DNA from: Lindgomyces ingoldianus
Lineage: Eukaryota; Ascomycota; Dothideomycetes; Pleosporales; Lindgomycetaceae
Length of the DNA: 48,127 nt
Direction: 5' to 3'
NCBI RefSeq assembly: GCF_010093535.1
Contig: NW_022985204.1
Location: forward strand, 356,706-404,832
A model generated the notes under the pieces. It saw nothing but the letters and a program-made list of their open reading frames with translations, did not search any database and had not been told where the DNA came from. Of the stretch, positions 21,709 to 31,832 are shown piece by piece. Made by a program: the position numbers and the translations under genes. Numbering within the stretch: position 1 is the stretch's first letter; the number at the start of each line of letters is the position of its first letter.

Positions 21709-22902
21709 TCATCTTCCGGGATTGTAAGCAGGGTATGGCGGATAGCCCTGGTATTGCTGCTGCGGTTGCGTATTGACGAAATCTTGCGGGTTGTATTTGT
21801 ATTTGCGATCTTCTGGGTATCGCTCGCCCTCAAGCTTCTTGCGGGTGTTCTCGTGCTCTTCATTTGTCTCTTGCATGGTTGGAAGTTCCGCGGCAAACCC
21901 TTTCTGGTCGAGGCCCGGTGATCGGATGCCATCTGACGCATAAGAGCTAGGTCGTGAGCTAATAGAGCTCTGGTAGTCGTTTGACACCTGCGACCACCTT
22001 CCCTCAGATGGGTTTGGCGAGTTCCCGGAGAGCTCCGAGGTGGTAGAATATCGATCGGGCGCTTGTAGATGATTCGGTGATGGTTGTGGGTGGTAATAGT
22101 CGCCTGGAAGTTCCATAACGATGTTGTTCTGGCCTTGGGAGTGATTTGGCGGAATGTATTGTTGTTGGTGTTGTTGTTGCTGGCCATGCATCTGCATCTG
22201 GTTGTGCGGGAAAGTCGGCGACCGCATCGGTGACATCGGTACCTGATACGGCTGCTTGGGCGATGGGAGTGGAGAGCCTGGGGGATTGCTGGAGGGGCCG
22301 TGGCTAGATCGGTCTGCGGGATTGTACGTCTTCAACTTTCCGCCTTCCATCATGGCCGATAGGATTCCTGAATCCAGCAGTTCCGCCTTCTTGATGAGTC
22401 GATCGACAAGGATCTTCGATGCCGCCTTGGTCTCCTTCTTGACAAAACTAACCATGGTCATGTTGCATCTAATCTCGATATCCTCGCGTAGGTAAAGCCC
22501 CTCGGGTGGGGCACCGATCCCGAGTTCGCGCGTCTCGGGCGGCTCCCCAGGCTGATTCCCGCAAATCTGCCATTTATTGCGCAGGTCTACGCCTGCGGGC
22601 GCGTAAATGTGAGTCTGAAGACCCCAGGGCATGTCGTGAAAACAGCCCTTGAACTTGATCTTGCCAGATCCCATCTTCCCAACGCCCGGAATGTACTGTA
22701 TTCGCTCCGTGATCTCGTACCATGTCGAATAAAACTCGTCGGCAGGCGCGTCGCGCGGCGCCTTGATGCCCTCGAAGCCGAGAACGAGCGGGTTCAGCTC
22801 GATGATTTCGCCATGGCTGTGGAGGATGTCGATGGCGAGCTGTCGCGGGATAAAAGAGGGAATGGACGTAATGTTAGTATAGTTGACCTTCTTGCGCATC
22901 AT
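21709..22902 (-). CDS. DUF7053-like conserved fungal protein with Q/P-rich tail (397 aa)
   Basis: Single exon. Residues 1-200 form a compact conserved region that I recognise from hypothetical Pezizomycotina proteins now labelled DUF7053 (markers: IPSFIPRQLAIDILHSH, HDMPWGLQTHIYAP and LYLREDIEIRCN). Its beta-rich pattern with the invariant LQTH segment could fit a lipid- or ligand-binding START-like fold, but that is a guess. From about 200 to the end it is disordered: serine/proline-rich, a QQQQHQQQ run, then a charged segment and a QQQYQGYPPYPAYNPGR end. There is no signal peptide or membrane segment. ATGs at 22902 and 22899 are adjacent; the second may be used. It is divergent from the DUF3669-type gene. 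Confidence 0.75.
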   Translation of the reverse strand: MMRKKVNYTNITSIPSFIPRQLAIDILHSHGEIIELNPLVLGFEGIKAPRDAPADEFYSTWYEITERIQYIPGVGKMGSGKIKFKGCFHDMPWGLQTHIYAPAGVDLRNKWQICGNQPGEPPETRELGIGAPPEGLYLREDIEIRCNMTMVSFVKKETKAASKILVDRLIKKAELLDSGILSAMMEGGKLKTYNPADRSSHGPSSNPPGSPLPSPKQPYQVPMSPMRSPTFPHNQMQMHGQQQQHQQQYIPPNHSQGQNNIVMELPGDYYHPQPSPNHLQAPDRYSTTSELSGNSPNPSEGRWSQVSNDYQSSISSRPSSYASDGIRSPGLDQKGFAAELPTMQETNEEHENTRKKLEGERYPEDRKYKYNPQDFVNTQPQQQYQGYPPYPAYNPGR

Positions 22903-24077
22903 CTTGGGCGAGCAGTCGTGAGAGTCGTGGTGTCCTGGGTGGAAAAGTGGGCGAGGAAAAGAGGGGCCGGCCTCAGTGATAAAGCAATCTCACTGCATTG
23001 ATGGCGTAGAATACCTTAGCTGAAATTTGTCCAGTCCAGATCGCCCGCTCGGCCAAAGCCGGACACGTAATGGACGTGGCTGAAAGATGATGTCAGATGG
23101 GGGGCAATCACAAGAAACGAAACGCTCACTCACTCACCACTTGAGATATGGTATTCTAAAACTGCCTTTTTCTGTCGTATTTATTCAAATCAAGAGTATG
23201 GGCAATATCTCTTGTGTAACTCCAGTCTCCCTTTGATGAGCAATTTCTTTCGTCCGGTTTTTTTTTTTCACCATGCCCCTCTAACTATTTTTAGGCCTAT
23301 ATGTCAGCTACAGGGATATCAAAAGGATGCGGCGCCAAGGCCTCCCAAATTCTTCAAGCTTCCCCTTCAACTTTTGATCTTGACCACCTGTGCTGCTGAG
23401 AGGGCTCATCTTTTCGATTTTCGATTTCTAGTCGTTGCGGGCGCCCTTCAAATCGTGGACCCGAGCCCGGAGGGTCAAGTTGCCGTGACAAACTAGCTAG
23501 CTGCGCCCGCGCCCATGTTTTGGGCGGTGCAATTTGCTGCTTGCCCTAAAGAGCTGACCAGTGAACGGAGAGCCGAGCGAACATCGCTTCTTGTCGTTCA
23601 TGCAGTTTACCCGTGACCACGGCTCGTTTCTTGAACCATTCAATGCTATTTTGATGGAAGCGGGAGGGATCCGAGCTAACGGGACTTTCCAAGTTTCGGC
23701 TCCTCGCCCCCAAATCATCAAACATCACAGGAGCTGTTCGTGCTGCTAAGAGATCGGAACGGATGCTGTGAAGTTTAAAGACGATCAGTTTGCAGCATCG
23801 AAGAAGGGGGTTGAGAGTAGTCTATTGGGAAAGTTCGAAACGCACCTCCATGGTGAAGCAGGTGGGGACCTCGCCTCTTGGTAACCCTTGGTCATTTCTC
23901 CAAGATTTCTGACGAACGTGGTTGTTGGGACCAGTGAGGGCACCAAAACCAGAACTACAATGGTATAGTAACCATTGCTCATTGCTCGAGCTTCCTTTCT
24001 GCCAACAAATAAGTCTGCAGGCTTCCTGACACTCGCCATTCACGCAATATCATTTTCATTAAACGAGGCCGATCACA
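22903..24077. promoter_or_regulatory. Divergent promoter region (DUF7053-like / DUF3669-type genes)
   Basis: 1175 bp between two start codons. Contains a run of ten T at about 23260-23269 and C/T-rich leaders near both ATGs. Short frames here overlap one another on both strands and show no motif. No operator is recognised. Confidence 0.45.
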
Positions 24078-25046
24078 ATGACCACGAAATTTCGGTGCAT
24101 TGGACGAGGAGCCTGCGGGAGTGTTTGGGGCGAGGGCGAGGTAGGGACGCCGGCTGATATGCAAATCGCAGTCAAAAGAGAAGATGGTCACTCCTCTCGG
24201 TCGGTCGAGAACGACATCAATATGCACCGTCGCGTCTTTCCCGGCTTCGAGAATTTATCGGTTCGCATCACCACCCCCTTCGACCTGATCGCGCCGCGTG
24301 AGGGGAATCCCTACGCCGACAGATTTCCCGACGGCTTCTCTTCAGCATGTCGGATGATTACGACGGAGCGAATACCCGCGTTCCCTCGAGACGTCCGCGA
24401 AATGCTGATTGATCGATACTGCCCAGCCAAACTCCAGGATTTTGTCAAAGGAAACCGAGACGACGAGGACTGCCTGGTACGGCCCTATCTCGGGCGTCGC
24501 CGCAGAGTTGGTGGCACAGAATCCAGATTCCAACGATTCAGCTTGCGGAACTACGCTCTACACGTTGACCAAATGGAGGAGCTATCTCTTAACACTCCGG
24601 CGTACGCTCGAGCAATGGCCGATGCCCTGGCTGAGATGCACTGGCGAGCGAAGGTAGACGCAAACGATGTTGAGTTTGTTCTTGCACCTCCTCGTAGACT
24701 CCCGGACCAGAGAGCTGCCTCATTCGAATCAGATTGCCTCGGCCAGCACTATCTATGGCTGCTCGATTTCGACTGCTGCCTGGATATGTCGATGGACGAG
24801 AAGGGTATCGACCAGGCCGTGCAGGCTTTCTTCAGGAACGATTTATATTACCCTCGACCGTATGGACGTACCCCACAGGATCGTCATCTCTGGGAGGTGT
24901 TTTCGGCGCGATTTCTGGAGAGAAGCAAACCTATCCGGGACGATGACCTGCCTGCAATGTTCATACGGAAAATTGAGCGGGAGGGGTGGAGGCTAGCGAA
25001 ATTGAAGCTGAAGGACGAGGTGTTAGGTTCCGCGATTGTGGAGTGA
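24078..25046 (+). CDS. DUF3669-type protein with kinase-like features (322 aa)
   Basis: Single intact exon. The C-terminal block is the DUF3669 signature as I know it: YLWLLDFDCC (residues 225-234), then MDEKGIDQAVQAFFRND and YYPRP, then LWEVFSARFL. The protein reads like a protein-kinase/aminoglycoside-phosphotransferase fold. Residues 9-17 (GRGACGSVW) resemble a glycine-rich loop and Lys33 in IAVKRED the beta-3 lysine. His188-Asp197 (HWRAKVDANDVEF) sit where a catalytic loop would be, and Asp230 (LDFD) where the metal-binding DFG Asp would be. Such proteins are often annotated as zinc-finger-like, but no zinc site is visible. Whether it phosphorylates anything is unknown. Function and substrate are not assigned. 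Confidence 0.8.
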   Translation: MTTKFRCIGRGACGSVWGEGEVGTPADMQIAVKREDGHSSRSVENDINMHRRVFPGFENLSVRITTPFDLIAPREGNPYADRFPDGFSSACRMITTERIPAFPRDVREMLIDRYCPAKLQDFVKGNRDDEDCLVRPYLGRRRRVGGTESRFQRFSLRNYALHVDQMEELSLNTPAYARAMADALAEMHWRAKVDANDVEFVLAPPRRLPDQRAASFESDCLGQHYLWLLDFDCCLDMSMDEKGIDQAVQAFFRNDLYYPRPYGRTPQDRHLWEVFSARFLERSKPIRDDDLPAMFIRKIEREGWRLAKLKLKDEVLGSAIVE

Positions 25047-25913
25047 GAAGGCAGTTGCACCCACACTATGCTTCCCCGTTCGGGGTCCCTTCCTACCTGC
25101 GATGCACGGCGTCGCCTTGCGGTTTCCTCCGGGTTCAGTGCATTTTTTACTCCTCAAGTCGAGTATTTTCGAGAATCCTGAACAACAACCAAACGGCGGT
25201 GCTCCCGGGACGCCCTGAAAAGCAGGATTAGCTTGAGGTCAACATCCACCACGGCTTGAAGCCGCGAGAAGACTTGAAATTACAAAATATCTGACGTCTC
25301 TAGAACAGATCGCGGTTGCTTCCCTGACCACGGCTGTATCGTTTTTGTTTGGCCAGGTTCAAGTTCCTGGCTAATCTTATTTTATTTTTTACCTCTTCAT
25401 AGTACGTCTAACAAAGCTGCGACTACTCTTTTTCACTCTATATTACGACCGACTTTCGTCCCGATTGGTGGAACGTCAGATGTCATCTCGCCAACCTGTT
25501 TAAGGCGTGCTAGCTTGGCATTCGCTAATTAAGTTCACTAAGCATCCCCACATGCCATTGTGACCTTATTTATGTGTATCGAGGTATCAGTTCCGATCAA
25601 TAACCAAGTCCCATACCCCCTCATCTACGCCGTCCCGCATGATCCAGCATTGTACACCCGGCTTCCATGCATTCCACTTCAATCTTCACCTCCAAATAGG
25701 GCACTCACTGATCGATCAAGATGCGTCCGCAATGCGTCATTAATCATTCAAACTGCGCATTAGACCAGGACCGTAGCTGTTTTGAAGATATTTTATTAAC
25801 AACGGACCCGCAATGACAGCTTCCAGAACTCTACATCTTCAACGAACTGTTGTCTTCAAGCTATTCTATTTTCGATCGTCATTTTCTTGTCCAGTTGAAT
25901 AGATTTTGGTGCA
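25047..25913. other. Intergenic, no gene seen
   Basis: 867 bp between the DUF3669-type gene and the reductase pseudogene. T-rich segments near 25380-25440; short frames only. It presumably includes the former promoter of the reductase. Confidence 0.45.
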
Positions 25914-27133
25914 GTGACGACACCATCTGGGAAAGTTCTTCTCATGGGTACGAACGGATTTGTAGCCTCCCACATCCTCTTCGGGCTAGTAGAACGAAAT
26001 TACCATATCGTCGCCACCGTCCAGTCAGAAAAGAAGGCCCAGGAAATCATGAAACCCCACCTGACATGGAATGGCAACATTACTTTTGCCTAAATTCCCA
26101 ATATAAGGGCAGAAGGGGCCTACGATGAGGCTTTTAGAGATGGAGGCTTCGACTACATCATCCATAATGCCTCCCCTCTCAACTTTAGTGCGACAGATAT
26201 CTAGGAAGAGACCATTGGACCCGCGATTGAAAGGTAAATATCTGGGAGGAATCTTGAAGCAATGGGCTCACTTTTACGAACGGCTCGTTTGATTACTTGT
26301 GCACATAAGAGCGGTGGCCCAAGTCTAAAGCGATTCGTCCTTCTTGGTAGTGCAGTCGCAGTCCTCAATGAATTCGAAGATATAAGCATAGCCGAGAAGC
26401 TGTACACGGAAGTGGACTGGAATCCAGTACGACGATCGTTTTTCCCCACTGTTAGGCCTTCACTAAAGCTCCTAGGTCACCGCCGAGCACGGGATCGAAA
26501 AAAAGGAACATTATCACAAGATACAACCATCGAAGAAGCTTGACGAACAAGCGGGACGGAGGTACATGGAAGAGCACAATCTTAACTTTGATCTCGCAGT
26601 CATCAATCTGGATATCATTATTGGGCCGATGTTTCAGAACGTACCAGGGCCGCATAGCGCCAACGAAACTAATGAAATCGCGATCTATAATTTCATGAAT
26701 GGGAAATATACGTCCATCGATGGCCTGAAGTATCCTTTCTATCATTTCGTTCGTATCTCCCGGCCCTTAGATTTTGCAAGGGAAAAAAAGATGGCTGACC
26801 GATCCAGGTCGATGTCCGCGACGTCGCCCTTGCGCACATTCTAGTAAGAACAATATCGGCAGCTGGCACTAAGCGCATTATCCTCGTCAGCGGACTTATA
26901 TCCCCCCAAATCATCATTAATACAACCCGAAAGCACTTCCCGGAGCTCAAAGACCGCATCATAGAAGGCCATCCAGAGCAACTGCTTCCTCCGGGCGTGG
27001 ACCCGACGGGCTGGGATTCATCAAGGAGTCTGGAGATCTTTGGACCGGATTGGAAGTAAATTGGGCTAGAGAAAAGGTTGTGAACACAGTGAAGTCGCTT
27101 TTGGAACACAAGAAGATGTGGGAGGGGAAGTAG
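25914..27133 (+). pseudogene. NAD(P)-dependent ketoreductase/dihydroflavonol-reductase-like (extended SDR) pseudogene
   Basis: Homology follows the GRE2/aldehyde-reductase branch of extended SDRs. It begins with a nucleotide-binding start GKVLLMGTNGFVASHIL (from about 25930), then IIHNASPLNF, then LKRFVLLGSAVAVLNEFED (26325 onward), MEEHNLNFDLAVINLDIIIGP and, after a still-good 59-nt intron (26749-26807), VDVRDVALAHILV to the normal C-terminus at 27133. It is broken by stops at 26091-26093, 26202-26204 and 26235-26237, a scrambled stretch at 26235-26320, frame loss at about 26425-26550 that removes the Tyr-x3-Lys active-site segment, a stop after DWK near 27058, and a frameshift after it. The expected ATG reads GTG at 25914. 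It would have been a small cytosolic oxidoreductase. Confidence 0.85.
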
Positions 27134-28661
27134 CACCCGTTTAGCTCTCTCCCTAAATTCGAGACAGAAGTTTGACGGTTCTAACCTTCCATGAATCTGT
27201 CCTCCTTAAATATCTAGTATTCTGTAAAATTCACTGGGTGGAAATGGCTTAAAAAGAACGCGAGGAGGGAAAGAGCTATAATGTGACCAAGATTCTACAC
27301 CCAATACAAAAGACTCCCTTTCTACACAGCAGAATCCTCCATGACCTCCAAGAGTAATTCAAGCGTGGAAATCCGTTCGAATGAAGTGTGCAATATGCCC
27401 TAACCTGTCCACAGTCACTCAGATTTAGATAGCGCGGACTGGATTGATTTTGATCCAAGCGTTACTATGAGGACAACCAATCGTCTGGCCTCACTCGAAA
27501 CCACATAACCTTCTCCGCACAAACCCCACCAAGTCCTATGGCATCGACAACGTGGCCGACGAGATGGCAAACTTCAATGCCGCAAGTATTGCGCTTCACC
27601 TGCAGGCATGCGGTAACCACATGATGCAGAAGAGATGACTTCGTTAAAGTTATAATCGAGTACTGTCTCCGCAGGGGAGTGCGGCTAATCTGAGCGCCAT
27701 CTCGACAGGCATGCATACGAGCAACACGTCCATGGGGCGAATAAGGAACACGATACACGGTTGTAGATGTCTCAAGAGAACGACGATCAAAGCATCGAGG
27801 ATATGATGGACTAGGCAAAGCCTCTGGGAGTAGATGAGGAAGGCATCGAAGTGGTGCGGGAGGTAAGCGGAGATATACCCAAAGCCTAGAAAGATATCTA
27901 ACGGTTTAATGTAGGACCCTCTGTATCATGATCTGCCTGTCAATGGCAGGGGGACCCCTAGCACCGAGGGGTACTGACAGTGCGGACAAATCGATAGCAC
28001 TGAGGGGAAAATTGGCATTCGTAAGACTCCTAATGTGTCCTGTAGAAGTAATTACATGATCCATGATTAGGCGCCTGGTTCTACCTATTCAGACACCTAA
28101 TTGGTCACTCCCAAAGTTACTATCGGCCGCGAGTATGGAGAGTCGGCACGTACATAGCATCGCTACATCGCCTACCTCGCGAGACCATCGAAAACATACT
28201 TTCTATAGCCGACAAGCGTATAAAAACTCCATGCGAATATCTAAAGTATGTTAGGTTGGTACTTGTGATGGGTAAGTGCGAGTAAGGCTTGATATTGAAG
28301 CATACACACTTGCGGCAAGTGGTGGTTGACGAGGAAGGCGTGAGAAATAATGAAGATGATGAAGAGGACGATTTGAATTCTTGCTTAAGACGTCCTGTGC
28401 CCTAATCTCGGTCAGCATTTGGGTGCTGGAATGGTGGTTCTGCTTAGATGTTGACTATCTCGATGTTCATTTTCTCCCATTTCTCATGCCTCCAGCAGTG
28501 GATGCTTGCATCTCATCATGTCGGACAGGAATATCCAAATGAAAATCTCTCCGGACCGTGACAAACAAACCCATCCGAATCCTACCCAAGCACAGATGTA
28601 CACAAATCACAATATGGAGAGTCAAAAGATCTTGCCAACAAGATGAACCTTTACTGAGCCC
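27134..28661. other. Intergenic, no confident gene
   Basis: 1.5 kb. A 117-codon minus-strand frame (27465-27818) has no motif and a strong overlap with other frames, so it is not called. Two short similar segments (TAGCACCGAGGGGT near 27960 and TAGCACTGAGGGGA near 27998) form an imperfect direct repeat. Nothing else seen. Confidence 0.45.
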
Positions 28662-30269
28662 TTACTGAACCATTCCCTTGGGCTTCAGCTTAATAACCAA
28701 ATCATCACCCTTAACTGGCCCTACAATCCCAATCCCCGGCTTCGCCTCGTCCATCCTAGGAAACTTCTGCTTCACATTCCCATCCATCTTCAGCTCGACG
28801 TCGAACCGACAAAGCAAGAAAGCTATGGCCATGAAGATCTCCTGCTTTGCGAGAAACCGTCCGGGGAAGTATGTCACCCCTCCGCCAAAGGGCCTAAAGC
28901 TTGGATTCTGCGGGAGTTTTTCGTCATCTAAGAAACGACTGATGTCGAACTTGTCAGCGTCTTCACCGAATGTAGAGACGTTACGATGGAGTTGATGGTA
29001 GGGGATCAGAAGACGATTTCCCGCGCGGAGGACGTATGGTCCTAATTGTGTGTCGGATGTAACGACGCGGGCTGAAGCTGAGGAGTTGGTGAGGCGAAGG
29101 GCTTCATACCAGAGTGCTGTAAGGTACGGTGTATGAGTTTGGAGAGAAGGGATATCGAGCTTGCCGTCTGAGCGGAAGACGGCGCGGAGTTCGGCCGTTA
29201 CTGTTGCTGTGAGATCTTCGTCCTGGAGTAGGAATGCAAGCATCCAGAAAAGAAGCTTGTAGGCATTCGTATTGATGACCCAGTAGATTGCTGAGATTAG
29301 CTTAGCAATGTCCCGTGTGGATATGTCCAGTCCCCGCATCTCGAACTCTTGCATTTCCGTGAACCAATTTGCGCCAGGCCGTTGTTCCTTTGGCAGGTCG
29401 AGGTACGTCTCGATGGCCTTGATAAGGTTGTATTTCTGCTCTTCCATGTCCTGGGACAAGATCCGTGGAAGCCGGTACATGAGTTTCCAGCTCACTGCAT
29501 CAAACGCCAGGAAGTTGTCGAGGAGGTTAGGACTCAACCCGATGAGCGCACTTCCAAAGAAAGACTGGGTAGCTGCCTGAAGCAACACATCTTCGCACCA
29601 GTGAAGCAAAGAGATCTCCCTGTACTCGCCAGCGTCAGCCAGGAGGAACTTCGGAGAGCTCAAACACTCCCAGCGTACAGCTCCATTGATGTAATCTAGC
29701 GTTATGCGTCCTAACTCCGCCAGTTTCTCACCTGGAAACAACTGCCTCCGGAAGTGTTCCATCGTTAAATGCGCTAAGGACTTATGGCGTGGGTTCGAAT
29801 TGATCAACTGGAAGTCCTCTCCAGGTTTCTGAAAGACCCTCACCAGTGCCCACGGCGACACGTCGAACCCACGCATAACATCTTGGGTAAAGATGTCCAT
29901 GCTAAGAGTTGACGAGTTTCGACAAGTGGTAGTGACGTCCTGTGGCGCAGTGATGATATACAAGCGCTTTCCGGCCAAAGTGATACTGAACGGCTTGCGG
30001 TCGTCGTGGAAGTAGTTCCGGCAGTCCGTCAGGACTTTAGTGGGGTTGCGTATGTAAGACACAGCGTGTCCCAGGAAGGGGGTCCAGTATGGCACTTCCC
30101 TAGGTTCTTGGGGATGAAGCTTTGGGAGGAGGGTAAACCGGACCAGACGCCACACAAGAAGAGCTGCAATGTAAACTGAAATGGTAAGACTTGCTGAATG
30201 ATACATGCTAATAGATGACAATGCCGTGGCGAGGAAACCCATAGTGGTTTTTGTGGTATTGGAGAACAT
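28662..30269 (-). CDS. Cytochrome P450, CYP7/CYP8-like class, heme-ligand Cys replaced by Phe (535 aa)
   Basis: ER-anchored monooxygenase family (labels such as oxysterol 7-alpha-hydroxylase or prostacyclin synthase are usual for this fungal class). One intact exon of normal length: N-terminal membrane anchor (about residues 26-48), proline-rich hinge, and an I-helix IYWVINTNAYKLLFWML in which the usual acid-Thr pair is replaced, as in CYP7/CYP8. The K-helix ExxR is YEALRL, followed by a degenerate PERF (KFDISRF). The heme loop FRPFGGGVTYFPGRFLAKQ is conserved except that residue 468 (codon at 28866-28868, TTC) is Phe where the thiolate Cys belongs. As read, the protein cannot make a normal P450 heme site: recently inactivated gene, neofunctionalised protein, or base error. 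ATG at 30242 is an alternative start. Divergent from the hydrolase. Confidence 0.88.
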   Translation of the reverse strand: MFSNTTKTTMGFLATALSSISMYHSASLTISVYIAALLVWRLVRFTLLPKLHPQEPREVPYWTPFLGHAVSYIRNPTKVLTDCRNYFHDDRKPFSITLAGKRLYIITAPQDVTTTCRNSSTLSMDIFTQDVMRGFDVSPWALVRVFQKPGEDFQLINSNPRHKSLAHLTMEHFRRQLFPGEKLAELGRITLDYINGAVRWECLSSPKFLLADAGEYREISLLHWCEDVLLQAATQSFFGSALIGLSPNLLDNFLAFDAVSWKLMYRLPRILSQDMEEQKYNLIKAIETYLDLPKEQRPGANWFTEMQEFEMRGLDISTRDIAKLISAIYWVINTNAYKLLFWMLAFLLQDEDLTATVTAELRAVFRSDGKLDIPSLQTHTPYLTALWYEALRLTNSSASARVVTSDTQLGPYVLRAGNRLLIPYHQLHRNVSTFGEDADKFDISRFLDDEKLPQNPSFRPFGGGVTYFPGRFLAKQEIFMAIAFLLCRFDVELKMDGNVKQKFPRMDEAKPGIGIVGPVKGDDLVIKLKPKGMVQ

Positions 30270-30941
30270 CTACCTGGAAAGGCAAGCAAAAGGGTAGTGC
30301 ATTGGAGCCCCGAATAAGGTAAGGAATGGAGTAAGATTGAGAAAAAGCTATAGAAAAACCATATCTGCGTGCTCATAGTTGCGCCAAAATGCACCAGTGA
30401 TGGCCTGTACCCTGCTGGCTTGACTTGACGAATATGGTTCATCAGGAGTGGAGCAGTTAAAGGGAAAGGAAAATAGTGAAATCAACTGAGAGGGCCTGGG
30501 TGACTCAGATGAGGGAGATGCGCTGGAATGCGAGGGATACAGGGAAAGTGTAAGTTTGGCATGGCGCTGAGCACTGACAATGACATGAAAGAGGGTGAGT
30601 ATAGAGAACATCACTGTCAGCTCAGCTAGAACGGATGGTGAGCATCACAGTTCGGCGTATTAAATGTTCACAGGAAGAGATGTTGCAGCTGGCTGTCAGT
30701 CAGGTATGGAGAATACCTAGGTATGGATATGAGGTGAGGCGACAACAGACATTTTGGACTGAGGACACCATTCCTGTTTCGTATGCCAAGAGTCTTGGCA
30801 ACGGACCTCATCCCAACGTCAATCGATCCTCCTCGCTCTGAAACCACCATTACGAGTGCCAGATCCTGCAATAAAACCTTTGATAATCCTACTAACGCCC
30901 ACGCGGTCAGAGACTGAACTGATATCGCAGCACAACCTGAG
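30270..30941. promoter_or_regulatory. Divergent promoter region (P450 / alpha-beta hydrolase)
   Basis: 672 bp between two start codons. Contains C/T-rich and A/G-rich tracts and no recognised operator. The head-to-head arrangement suggests possible co-expression of the two genes. Confidence 0.5.
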
Positions 30942-31832
30942 ATGCAGGAATCTGAGTCCCTAACTCTCGGGGACGGTCGAACCCTCTCCTTCGCCGTCTA
31001 CGGCGCTCCGGCTTCGGATACGACAGTCCTTTATTTCCACGCATTCCCGTCCTCAAGATTGGAGGGACGATTATGGCACGCAGCCGCTAAATCGCTTAAC
31101 GTTCGTTTTGTCGTGCCTGACCGTCCAGGGATGGGGAACTCAACATTCCAACCCTCGCGAACCATTCTCGACTGGCCCAAAGACACCATCACCCTTGTCG
31201 ACCATCTAGGAATCGAGAGGTTTTACGTCATGGGATTAAGTGGAGGCGGCCCATATACACTGGCATGTCTGTATGGCATACCGAAGGAACGCCTGGCTGG
31301 AGCCTCTGTCATCGGAGGGTTGTATCCCATAACCCTTGGAACGGCAGGCATGATGATGGCTTCGAGGATAATGCTCTGGGTAGCTCCGTGGATGACCGGG
31401 CTTTTTGGAACTTTGATGGATTATACAATGGGGAAGGCAGCGCGAAACAAGGATCCCAAGGTCTTCGAGGATCTTGTGATGAAGGAGATGCGATCAAGAC
31501 CCGAAGTAGATCAGCAAAGTATTAAAGATGAAAACATCAAGCATGATTTCATTGAGTCAACAAGAGAGGGAGTTAGACAAGGCTCTCAAGGGGCGGCGTG
31601 GGAAGCAAGACTTTTTGGAAGCCCATGGGGCTTTGAATTGACCCAACTCCACTCCGAAGTGCCATTGACGCTGTGGCATGGTAATTTGGATATCAACAGC
31701 CCATCTGCCATGGTCACGAAAGCGAAGGAGATGCTTCCCGGCGCGACGTTGCGGTTGGAAGAGGGCGAGGGGCATGTAAGTCTCGCGTTTAAGTTCCGGG
31801 AAGATATTCTTAGAGAGCTCCTAGGACGGTAG
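30942..31832 (+). CDS. Alpha/beta hydrolase (296 aa)
   Basis: Small serine hydrolase of the alpha/beta fold. Catalytic triad: Ser100 in the nucleophile elbow GLSGGG, Asp250 in GNLDINSP, His278 in EGEGHVSL. The oxyanion region is FHAFPSSRLEG (residues 32-42), and VVPDRPGMGNST is the usual strand-4 loop. The cap domain spans about 130-225. No signal peptide, so probably cytosolic. Length and motifs match the fungal AB-hydrolase group related to haloperoxidase/epoxide-hydrolase-like proteins; substrate is unknown. The first ATG in frame is used and leaves only about ten residues before the first strand, so it is likely right. Confidence 0.88.
   Translation: MQESESLTLGDGRTLSFAVYGAPASDTTVLYFHAFPSSRLEGRLWHAAAKSLNVRFVVPDRPGMGNSTFQPSRTILDWPKDTITLVDHLGIERFYVMGLSGGGPYTLACLYGIPKERLAGASVIGGLYPITLGTAGMMMASRIMLWVAPWMTGLFGTLMDYTMGKAARNKDPKVFEDLVMKEMRSRPEVDQQSIKDENIKHDFIESTREGVRQGSQGAAWEARLFGSPWGFELTQLHSEVPLTLWHGNLDINSPSAMVTKAKEMLPGATLRLEEGEGHVSLAFKFREDILRELLGR

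Noticed and set aside
27465..27818. 117-codon minus-strand frame
   Set aside because: No recognisable motif, unusual composition and overlap with other frames; no splice solution extends it.
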